DNA of 64,000 bases from assembly GCF_900102025.1 (NCBI RefSeq), contig NZ_FNAU01000007.1:1-64000 (forward strand). Direction: 5' to 3'. The position numbers and the translations under genes were made by a program. This document shows, piece by piece, positions 34,199-42,954 of this stretch (its first letter is position 1; each line of letters starts with the position of its first letter). The notes beneath the pieces were generated by a model. The model made no database searches, was not told the DNA's origin, and saw nothing but the letters and a program-made list of their open reading frames with translations. Source of the stretch: Actinobaculum suis. Lineage in GTDB: Bacteria; Actinomycetota; Actinomycetes; Actinomycetales; Actinomycetaceae.

Positions 34199-35035
34199 GA
34201 CGCGGGCAAAGTTTTCTAGGACGCGGTGCGAATCGGTCAGCTCGGCAGCGCGAATCTCGCGGTAGATTTCGTCTTTGCGGCTTAGATCCATGTAGCCGCG
34301 GTCGGCGTACAAATCCAGCCGGTAGATAATCGCTTCGGCGTCGAGCTCGGGGTGGAACTGGGTGGCATAAGCGCAAGGACCGTAACGGAAAGCCTGCACG
34401 GGAGCTCCCTCCCCGGTCGCAAGCAGTACCGCGCCTGCCGGTATCTCCCGCAAAGCCTCATGATGCCCCACAAGTGCCGTGAAATTTTCCGGCAAACCTG
34501 CAAACACCGGGTCGGTGGTGGCTTCCGGGGTGAGGGAAATCGTGACCGGACCGGCGTCTTCCCCGTAATGCGTATCCACGGTAGCGCCCAAAAACGTGCC
34601 CAAAGCCCCGATCCCGTAGCACAAGCCCAGGAAAGGAATTTCGCGCTCCACCACAATTTCCAACAGGGCGTGGATCTCTTTTTCTACCGCGATTTGCAGG
34701 GCGGACTTATTGGCCGCACCGGCGTCGAAAGGACTACCACCCAAAATCACGCCGGCCCGGCCGGCCAGCAACGCTTCCCAATCCGTATCCACATTCCCGG
34801 CGTCCACTTCTGCATCGAGCCGGATTTGGAACAGCGCGCTTTGGGGCAGGCCCGCGAACCGGGCCACCGATTCCAGTTCCCGGAAAGCCGCTTCTTCACC
34901 CGGGCGGCTTTGCACGAGCAGAAACTGCGCCGGCGCGGCGGAATCGTTGGGCGCGGCGGAATCGTTGGGCGCCGCGAACCTATCCGGCACGGTGGCATTA
35001 TCCTGCGCCGCGCCAGGGTTTTCCAAAATGTCCAA
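34163..35035 (-). CDS. Class I glutamine amidotransferase (GMP synthase-like domain protein)
   Basis: Stand-alone glutaminase domain: nucleophile Cys139 in PFLGLCYGIGALG, oxyanion-side GGSPFDAG, and the His228/Glu230 pair in ATQFHPE. Such proteins resemble the N-terminal part of GuaA but lack the ATP pyrophosphatase half; some hydrolyse gamma-glutamyl compounds. TTG at 35035 is the likely start, with AGGAAGG upstream on the minus strand; residues 1-35 are a short Pro/Asp/Ala repeat leader. The gene ends in a tandem array that includes its stop codon. Substrate unknown. Confidence 0.82.
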   Translation of the reverse strand: MDILENPGAAQDNATVPDRFAAPNDSAAPNDSAAPAQFLLVQSRPGEEAAFRELESVARFAGLPQSALFQIRLDAEVDAGNVDTDWEALLAGRAGVILGGSPFDAGAANKSALQIAVEKEIHALLEIVVEREIPFLGLCYGIGALGTFLGATVDTHYGEDAGPVTISLTPEATTDPVFAGLPENFTALVGHHEALREIPAGAVLLATGEGAPVQAFRYGPCAYATQFHPELDAEAIIYRLDLYADRGYMDLSRKDEIYREIRAAELTDSHRVLENFARVFGRQQSVQQGG

Positions 35036-35193
35036 CTGTGCAATCCTTCCTATCCCGTAATTTAAATAAATATACGAACCTCGAAATGGCGAGCTGTGCC
35101 TCGGGAATGCTTGCGGTGAGCGGTAGCCGCGAAAGCCGTGGTTACTAACCGTGGGACGCCGAGCTTGTTAGCTGCGTATAGCCGCCCGCTTGT

Positions 35194-36051
35194 CTACCCG
35201 CGGAAGGCCGTGGTTTCTTGGCCAGCTACTGGGGAACGCGTCCACCACACCGCACCGGCGCCCTTCGCCTCATCATTTTCGCGAGAGACGGTAACGAATA
35301 CGTCCTTACCATCTTCGCCGCCCAGGGTCACCGCCGTCGTACCGGTAATTCCGGGCAGGTCGTATTCTTCGGCGATTGTGCCCGTCGGATCGTAGACGCG
35401 GATTTTTCCGGCCCGGTTGAGCGCCACCCAAATATTGCCTTTGCTATCCACGGTCAAACCGTCCGGGGAGAATCCGTCTGCGTCATGGAAAACGCGGCGG
35501 TTTACGAGTTCGCCAGTTTCAGTAACATCAAAAACATCGGTGGCACGCGTCGTCGTATCGTTGTAATAGGCACGGGTACGGTCCGGAGAAAAAGCGAGCC
35601 CATTCGAAGTGGTCACCGAATCGAGAACAACTTGCGCCTCCAAATCCGGGGAAATCCGCCAAAGTTTCGCCGTGCCGCGCGTTTCATCGTCGCGCACGTA
35701 AGGCATAGAACCGGCATAAACGTAACCCCACGGGTCCACGGTACCTTCGTTCATACGGTAGGCCGGGGAGTTAAAAAGGGTGAGCTTTTCTTCCGGGGCA
35801 CCGAAGGGGTCAGCGGCGAGCGCCAGCCCGCGTTCCGTTGCCACCACGTAACCGCCCTGGGTGCGCGGGCGCACGAAGGCCGCAATTTTCGAACCAGTGG
35901 CCAGGCGGGAAACCGCGCCGGACGCATCCATGGTGAGAAGATCGCCGCACAACATATCGACGAAACGCAGGCCACCCCACGCGGAACTCCACACCGGCCC
36001 TTCGGCGTGGAAAGCTATGCTGTCTGTGATCTGTTCAAAATTCTGAGCCAT
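35194..36051 (-). CDS. SMP-30/gluconolactonase-type six-bladed propeller protein
   Basis: Cytoplasmic metal-dependent lactonase family. Likely metal ligands are Glu17 (FHAEGPVW), the Asn in TTSNGLAFSPD and the Asp in GFSPDGLTVDS, in the expected order. ATG at 36051 gives 285 residues, the family size; an in-frame upstream extension is basic and low complexity. No good ribosome site is visible. It stands alone between the amidotransferase and the esterase, all on the minus strand. The sugar lactone used is unknown. Confidence 0.82.
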   Translation of the reverse strand: MAQNFEQITDSIAFHAEGPVWSSAWGGLRFVDMLCGDLLTMDASGAVSRLATGSKIAAFVRPRTQGGYVVATERGLALAADPFGAPEEKLTLFNSPAYRMNEGTVDPWGYVYAGSMPYVRDDETRGTAKLWRISPDLEAQVVLDSVTTSNGLAFSPDRTRAYYNDTTTRATDVFDVTETGELVNRRVFHDADGFSPDGLTVDSKGNIWVALNRAGKIRVYDPTGTIAEEYDLPGITGTTAVTLGGEDGKDVFVTVSRENDEAKGAGAVWWTRSPVAGQETTAFRG

Positions 36052-36151
36052 TACATAAAGATACAAGCTTTTGCCCGATTCCGGGAGCTTGCCCGCAACG
36101 GGCGGAACTGGCCGGCCCCGCGGAAGCTGCCTGCTCGCGGGGTGTGCGGGT

Positions 36152-37720
36152 CTAGTTTGGATTTTCCGAATCCGGGTTAGGGGCCGGCAAATGCTGCCTG
36201 AACCAGCTGGCAGATTCGACGACGGCGGTGCGGGCCTGCGCAATCACGCGCGTCCTTTGCATAAAGGCATGTATGGTGCCCGGGAAAATCCGGAACTGGT
36301 GGGGCAGGCCGGCGCTCGCGAGAATTGCGGCGAGTGCGCGCGAATCATCGAGCACGGGGTCTAGTTCGGCCGCGGCAATGTATACGGGCGGAATATCGTA
36401 TGTGAGGTCGTGACTACCAAGCAGATCGAGATACCGGCCGGCAGGGCCCATTGCCGCTGTTGGGTTGCTTGGCGTTGCCGGGTTACTTGGTGCTGCCGGG
36501 TTACTTGTTTCCGCTACTTTGTTGGAACTTAGGGCCGCTGGATTGCCGGAACTTAGGGCCGCGGTATCGCCGGAACCTGCCGGGCCGGCTAACCCCGTTG
36601 AGTTGCCAGTTCCTGCCGGGATCGGGCTGGCAAACAGGCCGGCATAGTCGGCGCGATCCGTGGGCCGCATCCCGTCCCACCATCCTCCGTACAGGCGCGC
36701 GGAAGCCGAATCCTGCAAGCCAAAACTGCCGTAATACAAATGCAGGGAAGTAATCGCCCTGTAGGCGGTGGTGTAGGCAGCCGCGGCGGCATCACCATGG
36801 TTGACCGCGCGGCTATCTCCGGAGTTAGCCGCAATGTTACCAAGGCGTTCGCGGCTTTCTCGCAACATAAGGTAGACGCCGAGTGCCAAGGTGGCGCCGC
36901 ACGAATCCCCGGCCAGGCCCGCGGCGGCTTGCAGGTGGAACTTTTCGCGGTAGGGCGCGCTCAGCATCGTGGTGATAACGTCCAAGCATTCCGTGAAAGG
37001 TTGCGGATACTTGGCCATCGGCGCCAATGTGTAGTCAATCGCTACCACGGCCGCCTGGCTGGCCGCAGCCAATTCTCGGGTCAAGCGGTCATGCGATGCA
37101 AATGAGCCGACGCACCAACCCCCACCGTGCATAAAGAACAGCACCGGTAGGCCCAGCACGCGAGCAGCAGTTTCCGTGCTGGGAGCAGGCTGGTTCGCGA
37201 CTGGAGCGGGCTGGTTCGCGCCCGGAGCGGGCTGGTTTACGGGTAGATTTGCGGGCTGGTTTGTGCCGGAAGCAGGCTGGTCCGCGCCAGGTGCTGGATG
37301 GTGCGAGCTGGGCGCGGGATGGTGCGAGTTGGGCGCGGGATGGTGCGAGCTGGGCGCGGGATGGTGCGAGCTGGGCGCGGGCTGCGTGTGCCCGCAAAGA
37401 AGCGGGTAGTAAATGCGGACGGGAACTTCCCCGTGCCGCGTGGGAATTCTCGTTTCGCGGATTTCTGCCATTTGCGGGCCGCCGCTATTCCACCAGGCGT
37501 GCCGCGCGTCGTAGCGTTGCCGCATATCCGCACAGTAAGCGGCGGTACTGGGGAAACTTTCCCGCGGGCCGTGCGAAACATATAGCTTGCGATCAATGGC
37601 GACGGCGCGTTCCGTATCCGCGTCCCAGAGGTCCGGCACATTCCGGCGGTTATGTGCGTGAAATTGTATGCGTTCGGAGCGCGAACGGGGCCCACCAGAA
37701 AAATCCATACCTCTATTCAT
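36152..37720 (-). CDS. HSL-family alpha/beta hydrolase (esterase) with two repeat insertions
   Basis: Carboxylesterase of the hormone-sensitive-lipase family: oxyanion motif HGGGW at 198-202, nucleophile Ser273 in GDSCG, Asp454 in AAELDPVLDD and His484 in GTIHAFM. Two low-complexity insertions are present. One, residues 112-180, is four copies of SSHHPAP followed by NQPAPxA repeats, just before the core. The other, about 370-425, is Asn/Pro/Ala/Ser repeats in the cap region. Without them the protein would be about 390 residues, closer to the family. No signal peptide. The physiological ester is unknown. Confidence 0.85.
   Translation of the reverse strand: MNRGMDFSGGPRSRSERIQFHAHNRRNVPDLWDADTERAVAIDRKLYVSHGPRESFPSTAAYCADMRQRYDARHAWWNSGGPQMAEIRETRIPTRHGEVPVRIYYPLLCGHTQPAPSSHHPAPSSHHPAPNSHHPAPSSHHPAPGADQPASGTNQPANLPVNQPAPGANQPAPVANQPAPSTETAARVLGLPVLFFMHGGGWCVGSFASHDRLTRELAAASQAAVVAIDYTLAPMAKYPQPFTECLDVITTMLSAPYREKFHLQAAAGLAGDSCGATLALGVYLMLRESRERLGNIAANSGDSRAVNHGDAAAAAYTTAYRAITSLHLYYGSFGLQDSASARLYGGWWDGMRPTDRADYAGLFASPIPAGTGNSTGLAGPAGSGDTAALSSGNPAALSSNKVAETSNPAAPSNPATPSNPTAAMGPAGRYLDLLGSHDLTYDIPPVYIAAAELDPVLDDSRALAAILASAGLPHQFRIFPGTIHAFMQRTRVIAQARTAVVESASWFRQHLPAPNPDSENPN
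37276..37389 (-). repeat. 21-bp repeat in the esterase gene (PAPSSHH)n
   Basis: Four near-perfect copies of GATGGTGCGAGCTGGGCGCGG. Only a C/T change separates the units. In frame. Confidence 0.9.
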
Positions 37721-37833
37721 ACTCCAAAGTTCAGCCCAAAACCTCCAGCAGGGAGGCTGCGCGGTCCGCCGGGAAACTCAAAGCGGGCCGGGGTTCACCC
37801 GGGGCCGGGCTGGGCTTTGGTAGCGTGATAGCC

Positions 37834-39483
37834 GTGAAGGAAATGGGTGGATCGCGGCGCGGCCAGCGGGAATCAGGCCGGCAAGCTAAGGGAAGAACTG
37901 CGGGTAGCAAAAACGCGGGCGCGAAGGCGCCACGCAGTGGCTCGGCATACCCGCGCTCCCGGCCCGGCTTAGACCCTGCCGCTTGGCGGGGTTTACTCGA
38001 CGATCGCGAACCAGCACCTTCCGCGGATTTTGAAGCCAAAACAGGCGGCGGGGGAAAATCTACTAGCCGCGGCGGCGCACGCAAAGGAGGGCGCAGCTCC
38101 CAGCAACGCCGCCGTACCCAGAGTGGAGAACGCCAAGCTCGGCGCGGCCAGAGTAGTGGCCGCCAAAGTCGCGGTACCGCTCAGACCCGGGGCGGTCAGG
38201 CGCGTGGCTCGCAATCTCGGGGTACGCAAAGCCGGAGCGCTCAAAACCGGAGCACGCAGGCACGGCAGGCTACTAAGCGGAGCGCAAGCGCGGCTCCTCG
38301 CGGCCCGAGAGAAGAAATAGACGAACTGGAATTGCAGCGCCGCAAGCGGGCTCAACGCCGGCGTAGCCAAAATGCGCGGAGTAGGCAGAGCGAAAGTTCC
38401 GGATCCGGCAGTCAAAGGTCTGATAGCAGAACCTCGGGGAACCAAAGCCCGGCGGCCCGCAAAACCCGGCGCGGGGGTAAAGCCGCGGCCGGAGCCGCGA
38501 CGCGCACGCAGGCCGCGCGCCGGCGCTGGCGCGAAAGTGGCCGGCCGGTTGGTGCGGCGGCGTCGGCACGAGAAAGGCGTGCCCGGCAACGCGGGGAACG
38601 GCAGGGTACGTTAGCACCGAGTAACGGGAGGCCGAGCACCGGGCGGCTGGGCAAGATTCTGGCGGTGCTGTTGGTAATTGTGGTTTTGGTGGGCGGCGCG
38701 ATTTGGCTGGTGACCACGGTGTTTGGCAAGGTCACGGAACATCAGGAAAGCCGCGCGCAAACCCCGCAACCTTTGTATGAGCCGGTGGAATGTACGGCGG
38801 CAATGCTCGAATCTTCGCTCGGGTTGAAGGGAGGGGTGGTGGGTGCGCCCACGGTTTTCACGCTGACTTTGCGCAATACTTCGATGGATAATCCGTGTTT
38901 TATTGACGTGGGCCGTGCGCACGTCAACGTGAAGATCACTTCGGGGAGTGCGGATATTGCGGAGACCGCGGGCTGTGCAGATGTGCCGGAGTCGAAAATT
39001 TTGTTACTTGATCGCGGTATGAGTGCCACCACGGAAATCACGTGGCCGGGCCGGGTTTCGCCCGGTACTTGTGCGAGTACGGGAAGTTTTGCGCAGGCGG
39101 GTGGTTACCGCGCGGAGGCAAGTGCCCAGGATGGCAAGTTGCTGCTCGGCGATATTACTTTTGAAATGAAACCGGTCGGTTCGCGGTCACAGCAATTGGG
39201 GGCAGCCCCGCGAGTCCCGGGCGAAAAGGTCGCCAGTGGGGAAGAAGCAGGTGGCGAAAGTTCTACCGGTGAAGGTACTACCGGTGGAGCCGCCGGCGGG
39301 GAAGGAGCTACTGAGGGAGAAGCCCCTGCTGGGGAAGACGCCGCTGGGAACGGCACCGCAGGGGACGGCACCGCTGGGGAAGGGGCCGCTGGGGAAGGGG
39401 CCGCTGGGGAAGGAGCCGCTAACCCCGAAAATTCCGTGGGCGCGGGCACCGAAAATGGAGCCGAGGAAGCCGGGAATGGGTAA
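37834..39483 (+). CDS. Single-pass membrane protein with Arg/Ser/Gly-rich cytoplasmic domain
   Basis: Not recognised as a known family. About 265 residues at the N-terminus are strongly basic and built of RG, RS and RQ dipeptide-rich sequence (GRQSRGTAQTRGGQARGSQS and similar). One helix follows (KILAVLLVIVVLVGGAIWLVT). The extracytoplasmic domain of about 150 residues has four Cys (VECTAA, NPCFID, AGCADV, GTCAST), possibly two disulfides, and a beta-rich look. The tail is Glu/Gly/Ala repeats. The start is GTG 37834 or ATG 37843; neither has a textbook ribosome site. Transcribed divergently from the esterase. The basic domain could bind RNA, DNA or acidic polymer; that is inference. Confidence 0.65.
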   Translation: MKEMGGSRRGQRESGRQAKGRTAGSKNAGAKAPRSGSAYPRSRPGLDPAAWRGLLDDREPAPSADFEAKTGGGGKSTSRGGARKGGRSSQQRRRTQSGERQARRGQSSGRQSRGTAQTRGGQARGSQSRGTQSRSAQNRSTQARQATKRSASAAPRGPREEIDELELQRRKRAQRRRSQNARSRQSESSGSGSQRSDSRTSGNQSPAARKTRRGGKAAAGAATRTQAARRRWRESGRPVGAAASARERRARQRGERQGTLAPSNGRPSTGRLGKILAVLLVIVVLVGGAIWLVTTVFGKVTEHQESRAQTPQPLYEPVECTAAMLESSLGLKGGVVGAPTVFTLTLRNTSMDNPCFIDVGRAHVNVKITSGSADIAETAGCADVPESKILLLDRGMSATTEITWPGRVSPGTCASTGSFAQAGGYRAEASAQDGKLLLGDITFEMKPVGSRSQQLGAAPRVPGEKVASGEEAGGESSTGEGTTGGAAGGEGATEGEAPAGEDAAGNGTAGDGTAGEGAAGEGAAGEGAANPENSVGAGTENGAEEAGNG

Positions 39484-39893
39484 GCCTCATAAACCGAGAA
39501 ACCGGAGAAGCTGGCGAAGCTGGAAAACCTGGGAAAACGGGTAACCCGGGGACGCCCGGGAAACCAGGGAAGTCGGGGAACTGGGTAGCCGGGGAACGCG
39601 GGTGAGCAGAGAATCCTGGCCAAGGGGAGAATCCTCCGGCCTGCTGCGGCGGCCGTGGCGGCCGTGGCAAAAAGCGGCCTTAGCGGCCTTGGCAAAGAGG
39701 CAGACTTAAAAAAGCTGCGGCCTTGGCGAAGAAGCAGCCCTGCAATAAAGCAAAAACCGCGGCGGAAGTAACCATTTTGGCTACTTCCGCCGCGGTTTCG
39801 CTTAGCTATCTACCAGCCGGTTTAGGTTCCGGCCTTGCGGCTACTGATACGCGCGCCTGCGGTTTTAGCTTTCGGTGCGCGTACCGGTTCCGG
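39484..39893. other. Convergent intergenic region with degenerate repeats and terminator
   Basis: 410 bases. The left half holds degenerate G/A-rich repeats (GAAACC, GGGAAACC and GCGGCCTTGGC units) that look like decayed coding repeats. The right end holds a strong hairpin at 39754-39798. No gene supported. Confidence 0.5.
39754..39798. terminator. Strong bidirectional terminator between convergent genes
   Basis: A perfect 17-bp stem AAACCGCGGCGGAAGTA with its complement around a short loop. A-rich on the left and T-rich on the right, so it may serve both convergent genes. Confidence 0.85.
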
Positions 39894-42842
39894 TCAGAAT
39901 TGGAGGATTCCGCCGTTGAGGGCATCAACCAGATCATTGATGGACTTGCGGCCATTGTTTGGTTGGTTGCCCGTGCCGGTATCAGTTCCGTCTTGGCCAG
40001 CATTTGCGCCCGGCGCGGTAGCGTTACCGTCGCCTTGCTCGCTGCCATCTTGGCCGGTGCCGTCCTTACCGGCGTCGTTTCCGGTACCGGACTGGCCACC
40101 GGAACCGCCCTTATCGGCGTCGGCACCTTGCCCGTCTCCTTGCCCGGCACCCTGATCGGTAGTGCCCACACCGGCACCCTGCGGCACCGCGCCTGCCTTA
40201 TAACCGGCCACTGCTTGGTCGCCTACCAGGAAGGTCAGGGTTTGGGGCTTGCTCTTCACCCCGCGTTGGGTTTCGAAGACCACGTTGAACTTGTAAGCGC
40301 CCGGCTTCGTGAAAGCCCAAGAGCCGTGGGCGTGAGTCGGTTCCGGAATGTCGATCGTGGTGTCACCTTCCGCGGTGTTAATCAGCATGTCCAGCTGCTT
40401 CTTCACGCCGTCGTACTGGTACACGAAAACGTTGCTGCCTTCTGGCTTTTCCACCGGGTCGAGCGTGAGCTTTACAGAACCCCACCCGAACTTGGTGGTA
40501 GACCAGCCCGGCCACACGTGCGTGCCATCAAAGGTTTGCCCCAAGTTATAGAACTCGGTGCCCGGCTTGCCCAGGAAGTCGAAATCCTTAGATGCCAGCG
40601 GGCCTTTTGCCCCGCGCGTCTTCAACGTGGAATCGGGCACGGCTAGCGTTACCGAATCGATCGTGCGATACACGGAACCCTTCGCGTGCTGGGCAGTATC
40701 GTCGTGCACAAAACCGGTAATGCTGTCGCCGAAAGGCGCGGCGCCAATATCCACGTGGCCCTTGGTCAACAGGACCGGCTTCTGGAAGGGATTCTTGTGG
40801 GAGGAGCCCAGCGGATCCGTGATCGGTTCATCGCCGAACTGCGGACGGGCAAAACCGCCGCCTGAATCTTCTTCGTCTTTGGCGGCGTTACCGTCACCGT
40901 TACCTTCGCCGCTCCCGTTGCCAGAACCGGCGTCGTTACCGGAGCCTGCGCCAGAATCCGTGCCCCCAGCTTCCCCGGTACCGGGTACGCTGCCGTTTTG
41001 GGAATCATCTGTTGCGCCCGGTTCGTCTGCGTTGCCGGAGCCTTCTTCGCCTTCACCTTCGCCGGTTGTGGCGCCGCTGCCGGTACCGTCTAGCGTTACC
41101 GTGTTATCGAAGGCCGCATTTACTGGGTTGCCGGCCGCGGTATACAGCTCTGCGGTGGAAGACTGCGGTTGGGAATCATCGAGCTTCCAGGAGGACTGCC
41201 CGATTGCCGCAGCTACATCCATTTCTGGGGTGGGTACGAAGGTGAACTTGAGAACATGGTCGGTGAGCCAACCGGTGTCGTCCACCAAAGAAAGCTCCCC
41301 GTTGGTACCAATCGAACCTTCGAAAGGCTGATCGGAAGCCGGGCTATCGGCGTTCCTATACCAGCCGCCCTTGATTTCCCCGCGCAGGTTCGGATCGGAA
41401 AGTTTCACCGTGGTGGTGAACTGATCGCCATCTTCGGAAATCTGGGTGCTGATCGTGTAATCCACCTTGCCGCTGGGCTTGTAGGTATTCGTAGTGAAAG
41501 CCGGTGCCTTATCGCGGCTAGCCTTTTGCGGCCAAGCGGAAGCCATCTGGTTCACGGACTTAAGTTGCTCACCCGGAGTGTATTCGATCCCGGTGGAAAC
41601 CCAGCGGCCGTGGGAGTTATCTGCAGGTACGAATACGGCCTGCAAAGTGGAAGCAGACTTCGTGCTTCCCAGCATTTCGTTGTACGTTCCCACGCCGTTT
41701 TGGACCGGTACTTCGGTCAGGAAGTAACCGTCAAGGAAGAAAGCGACGGTACCGGAAGCGGTGGAATCTCCGGCGTTAAAGGTCAGAGTGGAGAATTTAT
41801 CGTCCCCGTCCGCCCAGGACCTTTTATCGGTGGAGTTGGGCCCCACTGAGAAGCTGTACTTGCTGGTATCGCCTTCGCCGGCGGCGTTGTAGCGGTCAGC
41901 AAGCGGCGTATTCGGCTGCGTGGTGGGATCAACCCCGCCCACGTACCAGGTGAAAGGCACCGGGTCGGAAGCAATAATTGCGCCGTCCTTACCGCGCGCT
42001 ACGGCCCGATAAGTGAGGGTGTAAACACCCGGCTTGGAGAAAATTGTCTCGTTATGGCTGTGCGCGCCGGGAACCAAAAGCGCGGCGCGGTTCGCCGGAT
42101 CGTGGCTGGAGAGCAGATGGTTCACGTTATCGAAACCAATTGCCATCATTTCCATGCGGCCCGGGCCATCAAAATCGACGAGCTCCAACCAGAACGCTCC
42201 ATCCCGGAAGTTCTGGGTAGGAATCTTGGCATCGGCACCAAAACCGGCCCAGATCGGTGTATTGCCGGGCCCGGCTACGGCCGGTGCCCGCCACCAGCGG
42301 TCCGAAACCTGGGAAACATAGTTGTACATCGGTTCGTTACCAGGTTCGAAAATGTGCAGGTTGCTACCCTGGTTATTTGCCCGCGTATAGCCCTTGCCGA
42401 GCCAGTTCGCGGTTTGCCCGAGCGGGTAGTTCACGCTCTTGGCTTCGTTGTACAGCTGGAACTTGCCGTTTTCCCAGAAGACCTTGGGCGCATCAACATG
42501 CGCGGCGGTAGTAATGGTCTTGCCCAGGTGTGCGCCGAAAGGCGAATCCTCGGAAACTGGGCGGCTAGTCGTATTAGCTTGGCTGGCTTCTCCTCCCGCG
42601 GCAGGCGCGGAAGCGGGCGCTAGCTCCGAATTGGTATCTGCTTCGTTACCGGTTTGGCCGTAGATGGCCGCGGTGTATTCCTCATCGGTAAGGAAACGCA
42701 GAGTTTCGGTGCTAGTTTCCTCGGTACCGTTTCCCGCAGCGGCGTCGGTGAGGGCCGAATCGTCGGCAAAAGCGGGGGTGGCACCCAGGGCGCTCGTGAA
42801 GGCCAGAGCTCCAACGGCGATAAGCGCGTGGAATTTTCTCAT
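39894..42842 (-). CDS. Secreted surface protein with actinobacterial transporter-associated (TIGR03769-like) repeats
   Basis: Large secreted protein: signal peptide 1-27 (ALGATPAFADD), then a repeated domain of the actinobacterial surface-anchored type often found beside zinc/manganese ABC transporters. The first copy (AHVDAPKVFWENGKFQLY...AGFGADAKIP...GRMEMMAIG...GAHSHNETIFSKPGVYTLTY) is near residues 110-300; a second (KGHVDIGAAPFGDSITGFVHD...PTHAHGSWAFTKPGAYKF) near 690-885. Ser/Gly/Asp-rich repeats at about 580-675 and 895-965 link them and form the tail. There is no LPXTG or anchor helix, so attachment is unclear. His-rich segments fit metal contact. ATG at 42842 follows AGAAGGAAT. A promoter with an overlapping palindrome lies just upstream. 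Zinc acquisition is inferred from the family. Confidence 0.75.
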   Translation of the reverse strand: MRKFHALIAVGALAFTSALGATPAFADDSALTDAAAGNGTEETSTETLRFLTDEEYTAAIYGQTGNEADTNSELAPASAPAAGGEASQANTTSRPVSEDSPFGAHLGKTITTAAHVDAPKVFWENGKFQLYNEAKSVNYPLGQTANWLGKGYTRANNQGSNLHIFEPGNEPMYNYVSQVSDRWWRAPAVAGPGNTPIWAGFGADAKIPTQNFRDGAFWLELVDFDGPGRMEMMAIGFDNVNHLLSSHDPANRAALLVPGAHSHNETIFSKPGVYTLTYRAVARGKDGAIIASDPVPFTWYVGGVDPTTQPNTPLADRYNAAGEGDTSKYSFSVGPNSTDKRSWADGDDKFSTLTFNAGDSTASGTVAFFLDGYFLTEVPVQNGVGTYNEMLGSTKSASTLQAVFVPADNSHGRWVSTGIEYTPGEQLKSVNQMASAWPQKASRDKAPAFTTNTYKPSGKVDYTISTQISEDGDQFTTTVKLSDPNLRGEIKGGWYRNADSPASDQPFEGSIGTNGELSLVDDTGWLTDHVLKFTFVPTPEMDVAAAIGQSSWKLDDSQPQSSTAELYTAAGNPVNAAFDNTVTLDGTGSGATTGEGEGEEGSGNADEPGATDDSQNGSVPGTGEAGGTDSGAGSGNDAGSGNGSGEGNGDGNAAKDEEDSGGGFARPQFGDEPITDPLGSSHKNPFQKPVLLTKGHVDIGAAPFGDSITGFVHDDTAQHAKGSVYRTIDSVTLAVPDSTLKTRGAKGPLASKDFDFLGKPGTEFYNLGQTFDGTHVWPGWSTTKFGWGSVKLTLDPVEKPEGSNVFVYQYDGVKKQLDMLINTAEGDTTIDIPEPTHAHGSWAFTKPGAYKFNVVFETQRGVKSKPQTLTFLVGDQAVAGYKAGAVPQGAGVGTTDQGAGQGDGQGADADKGGSGGQSGTGNDAGKDGTGQDGSEQGDGNATAPGANAGQDGTDTGTGNQPNNGRKSINDLVDALNGGILQF

Positions 42843-42877
42843 GGGTTATTCCTTCTAAACGAAAGTATTTCCTGGGA

Positions 42878-42906
42878 ATTTTATCGATAATGCGAATCGT
42901 TCGCAA
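42878..42906 (-). promoter_or_regulatory. Sigma-70-like promoter with an overlapping Zur/Fur-like palindrome
   Basis: On the minus strand: -35 TTGCGA (42906-42901), a 17-base spacer and -10 TAAAAT (42883-42878). The perfect palindrome TGCGAA-TCG-TTCGCA (42891-42905) overlaps the -35 and the spacer, so a bound protein would block polymerase. It matches 11 of 15 positions of the Streptomyces Zur box TGAAAATCATTTTCA as I recall it. The start codon is 36 bases downstream. Confidence 0.6.
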
Positions 42907-42954
42907 TAAGGTTTGAGGGTCGACGCCGAGGTATTCGTCTCGCTTACCGCGTGG

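Noticed and set aside
34747-35043. Overlapping frame at the amidotransferase start
   Set aside because: Different frame from the catalytic motifs; the TTG start at 35035 with AGGAAGG explains the gene.
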